This document shows, piece after piece, positions 53,722 to 61,916 of a stretch of DNA of 63,447 bases. The notes under the pieces are model-generated. The model did not search any database. It worked only from the letters and a program-made list of their open reading frames with translations, and had not been told where the DNA came from. Within the stretch, counting starts at the first letter, position 1. Each line of letters opens with the position of its first letter. This DNA comes from an uncultured Verrucomicrobiales bacterium (GTDB taxonomy: Bacteria > Verrucomicrobiota > Verrucomicrobiia > Verrucomicrobiales > DEV007): contig CALAHF010000226.1 in NCBI GenBank assembly GCA_937891465.1, positions 1 through 63,447 on the forward strand, read 5' to 3'. Position numbers and translations under genes: made by a program.

Positions 53722-54432
53722 ATGAGCCAAATCAAAAAAGCCTGCATTCTCGCCGCCGGACGCGGAACCCGGATGAAAGATCTCACCGACGACATCCCGA
53801 AACCGATGATTCCGGTGAAGGGCACGCCGATTCTCGAATCGATTGTCACGGGTCTCGTTGCAAACGGTGTTGAGGAAGTGCTCATCGTGGTTGGCTATCA
53901 AAAACACGTCATCACCGATCACTTCGGCGACGGATCAAAGTTCGGCTGCAAGGTCGAATACATCGAGCAGGTCGTGCAGGACGGCACCGGCAAAGTCGTT
54001 GAGCTTGCCACAGATTTCGCGGGCGAAGATTCGTTCATTCTCAGCTACGGCGACATTCTCGTTGCGCCCGAAGCCTACGCTCCACTCGTCGCATTGCAGG
54101 AAGGCATTGAATCCAAAGTTTCCGTAAAAATCGACGAAGACGTTCGCAAAGGCGGAGCGGTTTTTATCGAAAATGGATTGGTCACCGATCTAATCGAAAA
54201 ACCAGCCGCAAATCAGCCAACCAGCCCCTACTACAACGCAGGAATTTACGCATTTTCACCGCTGATTTTTGAATACACGGCCAAGCTCGAACTCAGCCCG
54301 CGCGGCGAATATGAGCTGACCGACGCGATCGCTGATCAGGTTAAAACTGGTGTGAAAGTCGCAGCTGTAGAGCTTGACGGCGACTGGGCCGATGTCCGCG
54401 ATCCCGATGTCTTGGCCGAATTGAACGACTAA
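53722..54432 (+). CDS. Sugar-1-phosphate nucleotidyltransferase (NTP_transferase)
   Basis: 236 residues. The nucleotide-binding signature is ILAAGRGTRM (9-18), with PKPMIPVKG (26-34, conserved Lys). The metal Asp is in LSYGDILVA (about 108-116), and YNAGIYAF (about 173-180) completes the active site. It couples a sugar-1-phosphate to an NTP to make an NDP-sugar; mannose-1-phosphate guanylyl or glucose-1-phosphate transfer are equally possible. The nearby gmd makes a GDP-mannose role attractive but this is inference. Confidence 0.88.
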   Translation: MSQIKKACILAAGRGTRMKDLTDDIPKPMIPVKGTPILESIVTGLVANGVEEVLIVVGYQKHVITDHFGDGSKFGCKVEYIEQVVQDGTGKVVELATDFAGEDSFILSYGDILVAPEAYAPLVALQEGIESKVSVKIDEDVRKGGAVFIENGLVTDLIEKPAANQPTSPYYNAGIYAFSPLIFEYTAKLELSPRGEYELTDAIADQVKTGVKVAAVELDGDWADVRDPDVLAELND

Positions 54433-54448
54433 TCGTTTATGTGGCACC

Positions 54449-54742
54449 TCACTCCCGCTCAAGTTTTACATGAGGCTTAACCTTCGGCTGCTTGTTCTCT
54501 TCCCAAACAGATTCGATGATAGTCTTGAATGTTTGGCCTCCGTTAAGCGGCGCAATTTCGATGTGAATTAGATTGCCGTCGGAGCCGACAACGTCAAAAA
54601 CATCACCGATCAACATTTCTTTCCGGTAATTGATTTTTAAAACATCGCTCCAGGGAATTGCAGTCTGCTCACCATTGCGCAAATAGATCACGCGCTCATC
54701 GGTGACGATTGCGGCCTCCGTTCCATCAAGAGAAAGCGTCAC
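54449..54742 (-). CDS. Small hypothetical protein (PH-like)
   Basis: 97 residues of alternating beta strands (AAIVTDERVIYLRNGEQTAI, WSDVLKINYRKEM), resembling bacterial PH-like small domains. Lys-rich end. It lies 18 bases downstream of the membrane peptide gene at 54761, probably in one operon. Confidence 0.5.
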   Translation of the reverse strand: MTLSLDGTEAAIVTDERVIYLRNGEQTAIPWSDVLKINYRKEMLIGDVFDVVGSDGNLIHIEIAPLNGGQTFKTIIESVWEENKQPKVKPHVKLERE

Positions 54743-54760
54743 GTCGCAGTAGGCCCGGAT

Positions 54761-54943
54761 TTACTTCGTTTCGTTTAAGACCTTATTTTCTTTCAGATAA
54801 ACCGTCGCGTATTCCTCCATCTCTATTGGGGTTCGGACGCCCCCTTCGTTTCCAGAAAGCAGAAATGCGAAGCCAATAATAACGGCAAGACCCGCCAGAA
54901 AAGCTAGCACTCCGCAGCCAATTAAAAGATGTTTTCCCTTCAT
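54761..54943 (-). CDS. Small single-span membrane protein
   Basis: 60 residues: KHLLIGCGVLAFLAGLAVII (4-23) is one membrane helix, followed by a charged periplasmic part. First gene of a two-gene unit with 54449-54742. No family recognised. Confidence 0.5.
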   Translation of the reverse strand: MKGKHLLIGCGVLAFLAGLAVIIGFAFLLSGNEGGVRTPIEMEEYATVYLKENKVLNETK

Positions 54944-55025
54944 TGACCGGGGCTAGCCGAAATTGTGGCGGATTTCAAATAGAACACAATCCGTCAACTC
55001 GTGTTAAAGTCTGAAAACTCATTCC

Positions 55026-55739
55026 ATGCCCGAACTCAGCCAGTTCCAACGCAATAAAACTGCCGCGCACATCCTTCCGCTGGCGTTGTTTCTTGGTTTG
55101 CAGTTTTTGATTCCACTGATCAAAATCGAGAACCCGGATCTTCCCTGGTGGCGATCTGCCCCGGAGCATTTCATTTACCCACTCCAAACGATAGTATGCG
55201 CTGTCCTGCTCGTCTTCTGGCGACGGCAATTCGATTTTGGAAAGCCAAAACTGATCGGATTCGGCATCGTTTTCGGTATAATCGGAATCGCAATCTGGCT
55301 CGCGCCAACAGCCCTCGGCTGGCAGGATCGTTCAGGGGAAACGGGCGGTTTCGATCCAACCCTATTGGATCATCGAACGAACCCTATTGGATCGTGGAGT
55401 ATTCTCATTCTGAGATTTTTCCGCCTCGTTGTTGTCGTTCCGTTCGTCGAAGAGATTTTCTGGCGGGGATTTTTGATGCGATGGCTGATCGATTCAAAAA
55501 AACGGTGGGACAAAGTCGAGATCGGCACTTTTGGCCAGAAATCTTTCTGGATCACCACGCTGATGATCGGTCTCGCCCACTCGGGACCTGACTTCTGGGT
55601 CGCGCTTGTTTGGTGAGCCTTGATTGGCTTTGTCACCATTCGCGCCAAAAATCTCTGGGCACCGATCGCCGCTCACGCCGCTGCCAATCTTGCGCTCGGG
55701 ATTTACATCATGAAAACCGGGTCGTGGGGGCTGTGGTAA
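55026..55739 (+). pseudogene. CPBP/CAAX-like intramembrane protease broken by TGA and carrying a repeat
   Basis: The ATG frame gives several membrane helices and the first CPBP motif VEEIFWRGF (141-149). GLAHSG (182-187) holds another conserved His. Codon 197 is TGA (55614-55616). The same frame continues to 55739 with ALIGFVTIRAKNLWAPIAAH and AAANL, which contain the His-x3-Asn motif needed for activity. The truncated product would lack it. Overall length and the FDP/RLVVVVP arrangement resemble the TIGR03008-type PEP-CTERM-associated CAAX group. Residues about 109-123 are encoded by a family A repeat (55350-55394). The ABC permease converges 4 bases after the last stop. Confidence 0.8.
55350..55394. 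repeat. Dispersed palindrome family A, copy 11, inside a coding frame
   Basis: Contains AACCCTATTGGATC twice (55358-55371 and 55380-55393) around ATCGAACG, so it looks like two right halves in tandem. It keeps the reading frame and encodes a short polar stretch. Confidence 0.8.
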
Positions 55740-55742
55740 ATT

Positions 55743-56921
55743 TCACAAAACCGAACGCACAATTCCCGGTGCAATCGCGCCCAAAAGCGTCAACAGGGCG
55801 ATAGCAACAATCACTGAAATCACGAGGACAGCGAGCGCTTCAAAAGCGACCAGCAGCCGAATCGTTGATAAATCAGCCCCGAGATTTCGAAGGTTCGAAA
55901 ACTCACGAATGCGAAGTTTGTTCGACAATAAAAACACCAAAATCGCGATGCCGAAGGTGGCAATTCCGACTGCCACAAGAGCGGCAATGACGAAATTCCG
56001 AATTTGAAAGACGGTTGAGAACAACTCGTCGGTCACCACGGCCGGATCGGCGAGCTGAACCGACTCCGTCGCCGATTCCTGATAGCGCCCTTTCAAAATT
56101 ATGCCCGATTTTTGATCTCTCGGGATCACGATCGCCGCAGTAATCGGGAATTCACCAGCGTCTCCATGAAAATGAAAATCACCGACATTGTCCGGCGTGA
56201 TTTCATTGAATTGAACCACCGACGCATTGAGAACGGGGTTGCCCTCCGCATCCATGCTGAGCACCGATTTCTTGTCTTTCGGATCCACTTCATCATGGCC
56301 GTGAGCAAGCCCTTCAATGACCCACGCCGTCTTCACATCGCAGAAAACTGCGCGATCATCGGCATTTCCAGATCGGGTTAGAACACCTGTGATCCGCATT
56401 TTTAAAGGATAAACCCCAGCCAGATCAAACATCGCTTCAGGTGTGGATATGATCGAATCACCTACGCCAAGACCTAGCTCCGCCGCGACTTCTGCTCCGA
56501 GAACACAATCGCCTAACCTGGCCATAAAATTACCTGAATCCGTTTTCAAATTCCGAAATCGAAAGTAGTCGATCGAAGTCCCCACGATCCGAAATCCGTC
56601 CGCCGAAAACTTCGCGTAAATCGGGATCGTATTTGCTAAATCCCCGACCTCTTTTGATTTCTGAATCGGGAACGTCGCGATTGCCGGTTTGGAAAAATAG
56701 AGCCCGTTGAAAACCAACTCCAGCGGACTGCCCTGCGCACCCAACATCAGGGGCGTCACTCGTGCCCGCGATCGCAAATGAGATTCCGCTTCTTTTACAA
56801 AAATCGAAATCCCAAACGGCAGAATGATCGAAAGCGATAACGCCGCCACCAACAATACGACTTTGCCCCGCTGTCTTCGGAGGTAGCGCGTGCCGAGGTG
56901 AATGATGCCCGAGGAGTTCAT
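55743..56921 (-). CDS. FtsX/MacB-type ABC transporter permease
   Basis: 392 residues. An N-terminal membrane helix (VVLLVAALSLSIILPFGISI, about 20-39), a large periplasmic domain (about 40-285) and three C-terminal helices (about 290-320, 343-365, 370-388) match the FtsX/MacB-like layout. It forms the membrane part of a mechanotransmission-type ABC system with the overlapping ATPase gene. The ATPase stop overlaps its ATG by 4 bases (ATGA). Confidence 0.85.
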   Translation of the reverse strand: MNSSGIIHLGTRYLRRQRGKVVLLVAALSLSIILPFGISIFVKEAESHLRSRARVTPLMLGAQGSPLELVFNGLYFSKPAIATFPIQKSKEVGDLANTIPIYAKFSADGFRIVGTSIDYFRFRNLKTDSGNFMARLGDCVLGAEVAAELGLGVGDSIISTPEAMFDLAGVYPLKMRITGVLTRSGNADDRAVFCDVKTAWVIEGLAHGHDEVDPKDKKSVLSMDAEGNPVLNASVVQFNEITPDNVGDFHFHGDAGEFPITAAIVIPRDQKSGIILKGRYQESATESVQLADPAVVTDELFSTVFQIRNFVIAALVAVGIATFGIAILVFLLSNKLRIREFSNLRNLGADLSTIRLLVAFEALAVLVISVIVAIALLTLLGAIAPGIVRSVL

Positions 56922-57571
56922 ATCGCCTCCCCCATGTTAATGACCCGCTCAAAATTCAGCAGCAAATCGTGCTCGTGCGTCACCATTAACAACGTGGCCT
57001 CACATCGGTTAGCCTCGGATTTCAAAAGATCGACCGCCTTTTGCTGATTTTCAGGATCGAGATTTCCGGTCGGCTCATCGGCTAAAATGATCTTGGGATT
57101 GGTCACCAAGGCCCGGCAAATCGAAACCCGCTGACGTTCGCCCTGCGACATTTCTGCAGGATGACGATCCAGCAAATGATCAATACCTGCGGTCGCCGCT
57201 AAAGTTTCGCAACGGCCTTGTGCGGCTTCGTCGAGCAGCAATGCAGAGCTCACCCGATAAGGCAGCAGGATATTTTCGCGGGCCGTCAGGTAATCGAGCA
57301 ATTCGAATTCCTGAAAAACCAACCCGATGTTTTTGATTCGAAACTGCTGCAATTCGTTTTGCGACATTTCATGAACCGACAGGGTCTGCACGTTGATCGA
57401 ACCCTGTTCGATCGGAAGAATCCCCGCAACTAGTCGGAGCAGGGTCGTCTTCCCGCAACCGCTCGGCCCGATCACTGCTGTGTGCTGGCCCTCTGGAATT
57501 TTCAAATCGTCGACCGCCAACGCGAAGGAATCGCGCGGGTAAGAAAATCGGACGTTTTGGAGGTGAATCAT
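56918..57571 (-). CDS. LolD/MacB-type ABC transporter ATPase
   Basis: 217 residues. Walker A GPSGCGKTT (35-43), signature MSQGERQR near 140 (an SQGE variant of LSGGE), Walker B IILADEP near 160, and the switch His in VTHEHD near 198. Short LolD-like length. It drives the adjacent permease; substrate could be a lipoprotein, peptide or lipid. Confidence 0.9.
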   Translation of the reverse strand: MIHLQNVRFSYPRDSFALAVDDLKIPEGQHTAVIGPSGCGKTTLLRLVAGILPIEQGSINVQTLSVHEMSQNELQQFRIKNIGLVFQEFELLDYLTARENILLPYRVSSALLLDEAAQGRCETLAATAGIDHLLDRHPAEMSQGERQRVSICRALVTNPKIILADEPTGNLDPENQQKAVDLLKSEANRCEATLLMVTHEHDLLLNFERVINMGEAI

Positions 57572-57653
57572 CGGCCCTGAAATTTAGACACAATTGACGA
57601 GAATTACAGAAATGATTCCTCAGATTTTTTCGGTCGAAGTCCAATTGCCTCCA

Positions 57654-57875
57654 TCAATCTTCGATCGTTGTTGGCAACAACAACGCATCGCAATTGGTAC
57701 AGTGGTAGGAACGTGCGCCCATAGACGGCCGCAAATAATCGACCCACTTCTTTTCTTTGAACGAAAAAATTTGAAGCACCGAGCTACCCAATTCAAAGAA
57801 TAGAAAATTCCACGGCTTACGATTCAATTCCGCAACCACTTGTTCCATTTCACTTTCACAATTAGGACATTTCAT
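57654..57875 (-). CDS. Small zinc-ribbon-like protein
   Basis: 73 residues with CPNC near the start and CTNC near residue 60, the two halves of a zinc ribbon. Short loop of aromatic residues between. The start at 57875 places CPNC at residue 3. It follows the 57886-59124 gene by 10 bases. Confidence 0.55.
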   Translation of the reverse strand: MKCPNCESEMEQVVAELNRKPWNFLFFELGSSVLQIFSFKEKKWVDYLRPSMGARSYHCTNCDALLLPTTIED

Positions 57876-57885
57876 CTTCAAAATT

Positions 57886-59124
57886 TCACTCAGAATTCTT
57901 CTTCGATTGCTGATCAATCCGCTCCTCGTTCACCAGTTTCAGATCACTCAGCTTCCACACATTGCCCACGGGATCGACGGTCAAAACCGCGTCGTACCGA
58001 TTGGTGCGTTCATGGGTGTGCCCCCAATGTGTGACGGTTCCCGCCGTGATCCAATTACAATCCGCGATGAATCCTGCAGTGGCTGTTTGCTCGGTCGGAT
58101 CGCATTTTCTCAAATCCACATTGTAAACGCGGACCCGCGCGCCACCTTGGTTTTCCAGTTGAAGCGACGCCTGAATTTCGAGATAAATTTTCTCTAACAA
58201 ATTACCTGCCACGCTTTTGTCCAACGCATCGTAGACATCGGATTCACTTCGATATTCGAACGCTTTGTAAACGTTCCGCAACAGGGCATACGTCACGCTT
58301 TCCGCCGCATCAGCGCTCACCAATTCAGGTTTCGAAAACGGATTCGGTAGCGGAATTCGCGGGGCTTTTCGTAGAACAACCGCCGCAGCGATACAAACAA
58401 TCAAACCGATGCCCGCCCATGCGGGAGCTCCTTTTTTCGCAAATGCAATGGCAATAACAAAACCAAAACCAATCACCGAAATAATGAGCGACCACGGTAA
58501 ATTCAATGGCTTCCTGCTGTTCGGTGCTGGAACATTTTCGAGCGTTGGCGTCACCAATTCGTTGTCGGAATTCTGCCACATCACGGTATTTTTCGAAGGC
58601 GTCACGATGCGGGCGGACCACTTACCGGGGCTGCCGAATTCGACCGTCGCCTCTTGAATCTCGTCAGTGAAAAAATCCCATTTCAGCTCCACCGTCTCGG
58701 GCGGGGCTGGAATTTTCGCCGCAAAGACCAATCCGATTTTCGCCTCGGCCAACGGAATTTGTTCGCGGTCATCCACGGCGATTCCAAGCACGGGATCGGG
58801 CTTCACAAAGTCGACTCGAGTCAATTCATGGGCCAGCGGCCCTGCATCAGTTGTCACTGAGAACTTCGTTCCTGACAACTGCTTCATCTTTTTTTGCAAC
58901 AGTTCACGAACCACGCCTGCATCCAGGTTTTCACCCTTTGGTAACTCCAATGCGTCAACCACGGCGGCAGCCTCCAGTAAAAATTCAACCCGCGTTTCAA
59001 ATGGCTCGACAATGAGAAATCCCCGAATGGGTGAATCCTTTTTTTGCCCAAACGCAGCCCCGGCAGACAACCCAACAAATACGGCAATCAAAATGGCTGG
59101 GACTCTTTTTTCTGAAAATAACAT
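57886..59124 (-). CDS. Exported membrane protein of unknown function
   Basis: 412 residues. A signal peptide (ILIAVFVGLSAGAAFG) leads to a periplasmic region of about 190 residues. Two membrane helices (about 210-226 and 232-250) and a C-terminal domain with YKAFEYRSESDVYDALDKSV follow, resembling families that process or sense envelope state. No enzyme motif seen. The ATG at 59124 is chosen; a GTG lies two codons upstream. Confidence 0.6.
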   Translation of the reverse strand: MLFSEKRVPAILIAVFVGLSAGAAFGQKKDSPIRGFLIVEPFETRVEFLLEAAAVVDALELPKGENLDAGVVRELLQKKMKQLSGTKFSVTTDAGPLAHELTRVDFVKPDPVLGIAVDDREQIPLAEAKIGLVFAAKIPAPPETVELKWDFFTDEIQEATVEFGSPGKWSARIVTPSKNTVMWQNSDNELVTPTLENVPAPNSRKPLNLPWSLIISVIGFGFVIAIAFAKKGAPAWAGIGLIVCIAAAVVLRKAPRIPLPNPFSKPELVSADAAESVTYALLRNVYKAFEYRSESDVYDALDKSVAGNLLEKIYLEIQASLQLENQGGARVRVYNVDLRKCDPTEQTATAGFIADCNWITAGTVTHWGHTHERTNRYDAVLTVDPVGNVWKLSDLKLVNEERIDQQSKKNSE

Positions 59125-59215
59125 CGCCACACGTATGCAACCAATTCACCCGAGATTCACACGAAAAAACGGATTTGATTGCGTGATGCGTCATTTTCTG
59201 TCCTAGTTGCCAAAG

Positions 59216-60163
59216 ATGTTTTCGAAACGGCAACTCGTTTTCCTCATCGCGATTGTCATCATCGGCAGTGCGATTGGTTTCAATACAGCTGCGCAAAACA
59301 AACGAATTCGTCGCCTCGCAGCAACCGAAGCAAAACTCGCCTATTATTCAAGCGCTCTGGAAATCAACCGCCGCTACGTTGACGATCTCGCCGCCAAGTT
59401 CCGAACGACTTCGGAACATCGTAAAGAACTGCAGGACTCAATCGAGAAACGGAACGAACTTGAATCTGCAATTCAGACGCTAAGAAAGGAGCCGGAGCCC
59501 GATTCAAAGGTGAAATGGGCGACGGGAGCGACCGTTCTTGTCGAGGAGTTCATTGTCCCCCGGGAGACTGCAGAGAAACTGTTAGGAAAATTTGATCGGC
59601 GCGATTTGGACCAGGAGATGCGCGAAGAACTTCTGGCAAGACCCAATCATGTCCGCTTTCAACACCGGTTCGAAACGGTTGTTTTACCGGCCTTGACCGC
59701 CAAAAACCAAATCCGCCGCTCTTTTGAGTTCGGCCAGCAAGGGGAATTCACGACCTCCTTCTCAGACACGACTGTCGGTGAGCTTTCACCCATTCAGCAT
59801 GCCCGGAACACCAAAGGTAGCTACGCCAGCGGCCTGGAAGAGCTCATCGTTCACACTGCACTTGAACGCAACGAAGTGACCAGCCAGATAAGTTTCACAC
59901 TCCGCGAGTCTGCTGGATTTACTCTGGGGACCTGGTCGATTTACCGTATTGCCGAGCCCTTCCAAAATCCAAAATGGGTCTATCGAATTCAGCTCGACAC
60001 TCAGCTTCCGGTTGCACCGAATCGGTTTCAATATATCGGTTCAAGCCCATTCCAAGTGAGAACAGGAGATCGTTCCAGTTCAGGCCAAAACCAGGGGACG
60101 ATGCTGGTATTCACCAAGGTGGATTTTCACAATGACGGTAAAGCTGAACCCGCTGTCGAATGA
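59216..60163 (+). CDS. Inner-membrane coiled-coil protein, first gene of a three-gene envelope operon
   Basis: 315 residues. An N-terminal membrane segment (LVFLIAIVIIGSAIGF, about 7-22) is followed by a coiled coil (about 25-85, LAAKFRTTSEHRKEL) and a beta-rich C-terminal domain. No enzyme motif. It overlaps the next gene by ATGA (60160-60163). The ATG at 59216 is chosen over a TTG three codons upstream. Confidence 0.6.
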   Translation: MFSKRQLVFLIAIVIIGSAIGFNTAAQNKRIRRLAATEAKLAYYSSALEINRRYVDDLAAKFRTTSEHRKELQDSIEKRNELESAIQTLRKEPEPDSKVKWATGATVLVEEFIVPRETAEKLLGKFDRRDLDQEMREELLARPNHVRFQHRFETVVLPALTAKNQIRRSFEFGQQGEFTTSFSDTTVGELSPIQHARNTKGSYASGLEELIVHTALERNEVTSQISFTLRESAGFTLGTWSIYRIAEPFQNPKWVYRIQLDTQLPVAPNRFQYIGSSPFQVRTGDRSSSGQNQGTMLVFTKVDFHNDGKAEPAVE

Positions 60164-61017
60164 ACAATCAGAATTTACAATTCAGTTTCATCGTTCTCAT
60201 CGCTACTTTTCTGACAGGCTGCGAACCGGGATTTTACGAACAAAAATTGAATTCAAAGATTGATAATCACCTCGACAAAATTCGGAATCTGAACGAATCA
60301 ATCGCAAATGCCGAATCCGAAATCAAGAGCCATCAACCGCTCGCTTTCGAAGCTCAACCTGAAGTAAGATCAAATTCCCGAACTTTTTTTCGGGTCGATG
60401 AACGGATGGACTTCTTACTGCTTCAAAAGCGATGTGAAGTGGATAAAAAATGGCTGAAATCTCACAACGACGTTACCGGCGAGGATTTGCTTGCCGCAAT
60501 AGAGTTCGATGAAAAAATCAAACTTGAGACTCTAGCCTGCACCCGATTTCCCGCCGATCATTTCCAATTTTCTGAATCCGTTTCAAATTCGAATCGCCAA
60601 TTTTTTGTCAAGCCTTCGACCGGAGAAGATGGAAATCGTTCAATCCAGCAATTCCGTGACGTGTTCGGCTACCCTCTCGATCAACTCATCTTAACTCAAT
60701 CATTTGTCGTGGTGCCGGACGGAAATACATTACGAATTAACGCCGCGTTTGATCCCGACCAACAAGTCGTTCAATTGGAAATCTCTCACAACCATTTCTC
60801 GAATCCGGCCCTCGAAAAAATCCTTTTCCGTGATCGAACGAACTCACCTTCCCCTGAATTTTTCGAAATGGCAATCCCGGCCCCGAAAGCCTCAACCCAT
60901 CAAACGCACACTGTCCGGGTGCCAATCTCTCAGTGGCTGATATCATCCACTCTTCCCTTATCTAACAACCCCAATCGGGTTACCCTCCATTTTCTCAAGG
61001 CAATCGAAGTGAACTGA
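60160..61017 (+). CDS. Lipoprotein, second gene of the operon
   Basis: 285 residues. The lipobox LTGC is at residue 20. A coiled coil (about 30-60, KIDNHLDKIRNLNESIANAE) precedes a soluble domain rich in beta strands. No family recognised. Its stop is immediately followed by the ATG of the next gene without any gap, so the three are cotranscribed and likely coupled. Confidence 0.65.
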   Translation: MNNQNLQFSFIVLIATFLTGCEPGFYEQKLNSKIDNHLDKIRNLNESIANAESEIKSHQPLAFEAQPEVRSNSRTFFRVDERMDFLLLQKRCEVDKKWLKSHNDVTGEDLLAAIEFDEKIKLETLACTRFPADHFQFSESVSNSNRQFFVKPSTGEDGNRSIQQFRDVFGYPLDQLILTQSFVVVPDGNTLRINAAFDPDQQVVQLEISHNHFSNPALEKILFRDRTNSPSPEFFEMAIPAPKASTHQTHTVRVPISQWLISSTLPLSNNPNRVTLHFLKAIEVN

Positions 61018-61875
61018 ATGAATCTATTTTTTCAAAATTCTCCCTCCATCCTTTTCTTAATCGGCTGCGCGATCTTCTCAGTTAGCTGTAGCGAGAACGG
61101 TGATTCAGCAGCGATGAAGGAAACGCTTTTGCAAACCGAAGTGGAGCTCCTTTCCAAGCGACTTGAGTCATTAGATCAAGAGATGGACCTCCAGGTTTTA
61201 CAGTTGGAGAAAGACCAACGATTGCTCATTCGGGGATCCTCGATGAGCATTCGAGATCTCGGCGAAGCCAACTTAACAGCAAAAATTGAGCGCTTTCTTC
61301 TTTCGCCAGAAGACTTTTCCACGCTGCTTGAAAACGGAAACGTCAGCGAACTTCACAACGGGATTCAGAAACTCGTTTCGGAAAACAAGGCGACTACCAA
61401 ACCAATTTTCATTGCCAGTCTTTCGACCGTCAGCAGAAAAGGTGAACCTCCAAAATTTACCGTTTCGGATCAGAATAATCTCAACGTGCCCATTAATTTT
61501 GAACCCGTTTTGAGGAATGAAATAGAAAAGCCGGACTCAAAGCTGGCGCCCAACGAATGGATGAAAGAGGACCTCGGGACGTCCTTCACTGCTGATTTAC
61601 TAGCGCGGGAAGACGACCGGTTTTTACTCGACTTGGAATTCAAAGACACCACTCGACTGAAGAACGAGCGCTATCCATTTCCCAAAATATTCGTCGAAAA
61701 AGATCCCGGTCACCTCGATATGCCGGTTTTTCATCAGGGCGAAATTGAGACCACAATCACTGCCGCTGTTGGTGTCGCAGAATTTATCGGGACAACGATC
61801 ATCCCTGGATTCGAAGTCGAAAATCCAGAGCAATTTCAGGCAGTGTTTATCACAATTTTGGGTGACACGAAGTAA
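61018..61875 (+). CDS. Lipoprotein with a secretin-like C-terminal strand pattern, third gene of the operon
   Basis: 285 residues. The lipobox VSC is at residue 24, then a coiled coil (about 35-65). The later part resembles in rhythm the secretin region: LSTVSRKGEPPKFTV, LGTSFTADLLA, FLLDLEFKDTT, then PVFHQGEIETTITAAVG. In secretins this is the R-G-x-PVF-x-R-x-x-TTV-x-V-x-DGQ segment. A true secretin barrel would need about twice this length, so it may be a related accessory or coincidence. Confidence 0.6.
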   Translation: MNLFFQNSPSILFLIGCAIFSVSCSENGDSAAMKETLLQTEVELLSKRLESLDQEMDLQVLQLEKDQRLLIRGSSMSIRDLGEANLTAKIERFLLSPEDFSTLLENGNVSELHNGIQKLVSENKATTKPIFIASLSTVSRKGEPPKFTVSDQNNLNVPINFEPVLRNEIEKPDSKLAPNEWMKEDLGTSFTADLLAREDDRFLLDLEFKDTTRLKNERYPFPKIFVEKDPGHLDMPVFHQGEIETTITAAVGVAEFIGTTIIPGFEVENPEQFQAVFITILGDTK

Positions 61876-61910
61876 CCGGGTTGGCTCGCCAAACACACCC
61901 TGTTCGTTCG
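61872..61910. repeat. Dispersed palindrome family A, copy 12
   Basis: GTAACCGGGT, GCTC-GCCA-AAC, ACCCTGTTCGTTCG. It overlaps the TAA of the lipoprotein gene and ends 6 bases before the stop of the convergent gene, so it fills the whole gap. Confidence 0.75.
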
Positions 61911-61916
61911 AAAAGA

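Noticed and set aside
55786-55796. CAACAGGG near the permease end
   Set aside because: Single short match within a normal coding region, no hairpin partner.
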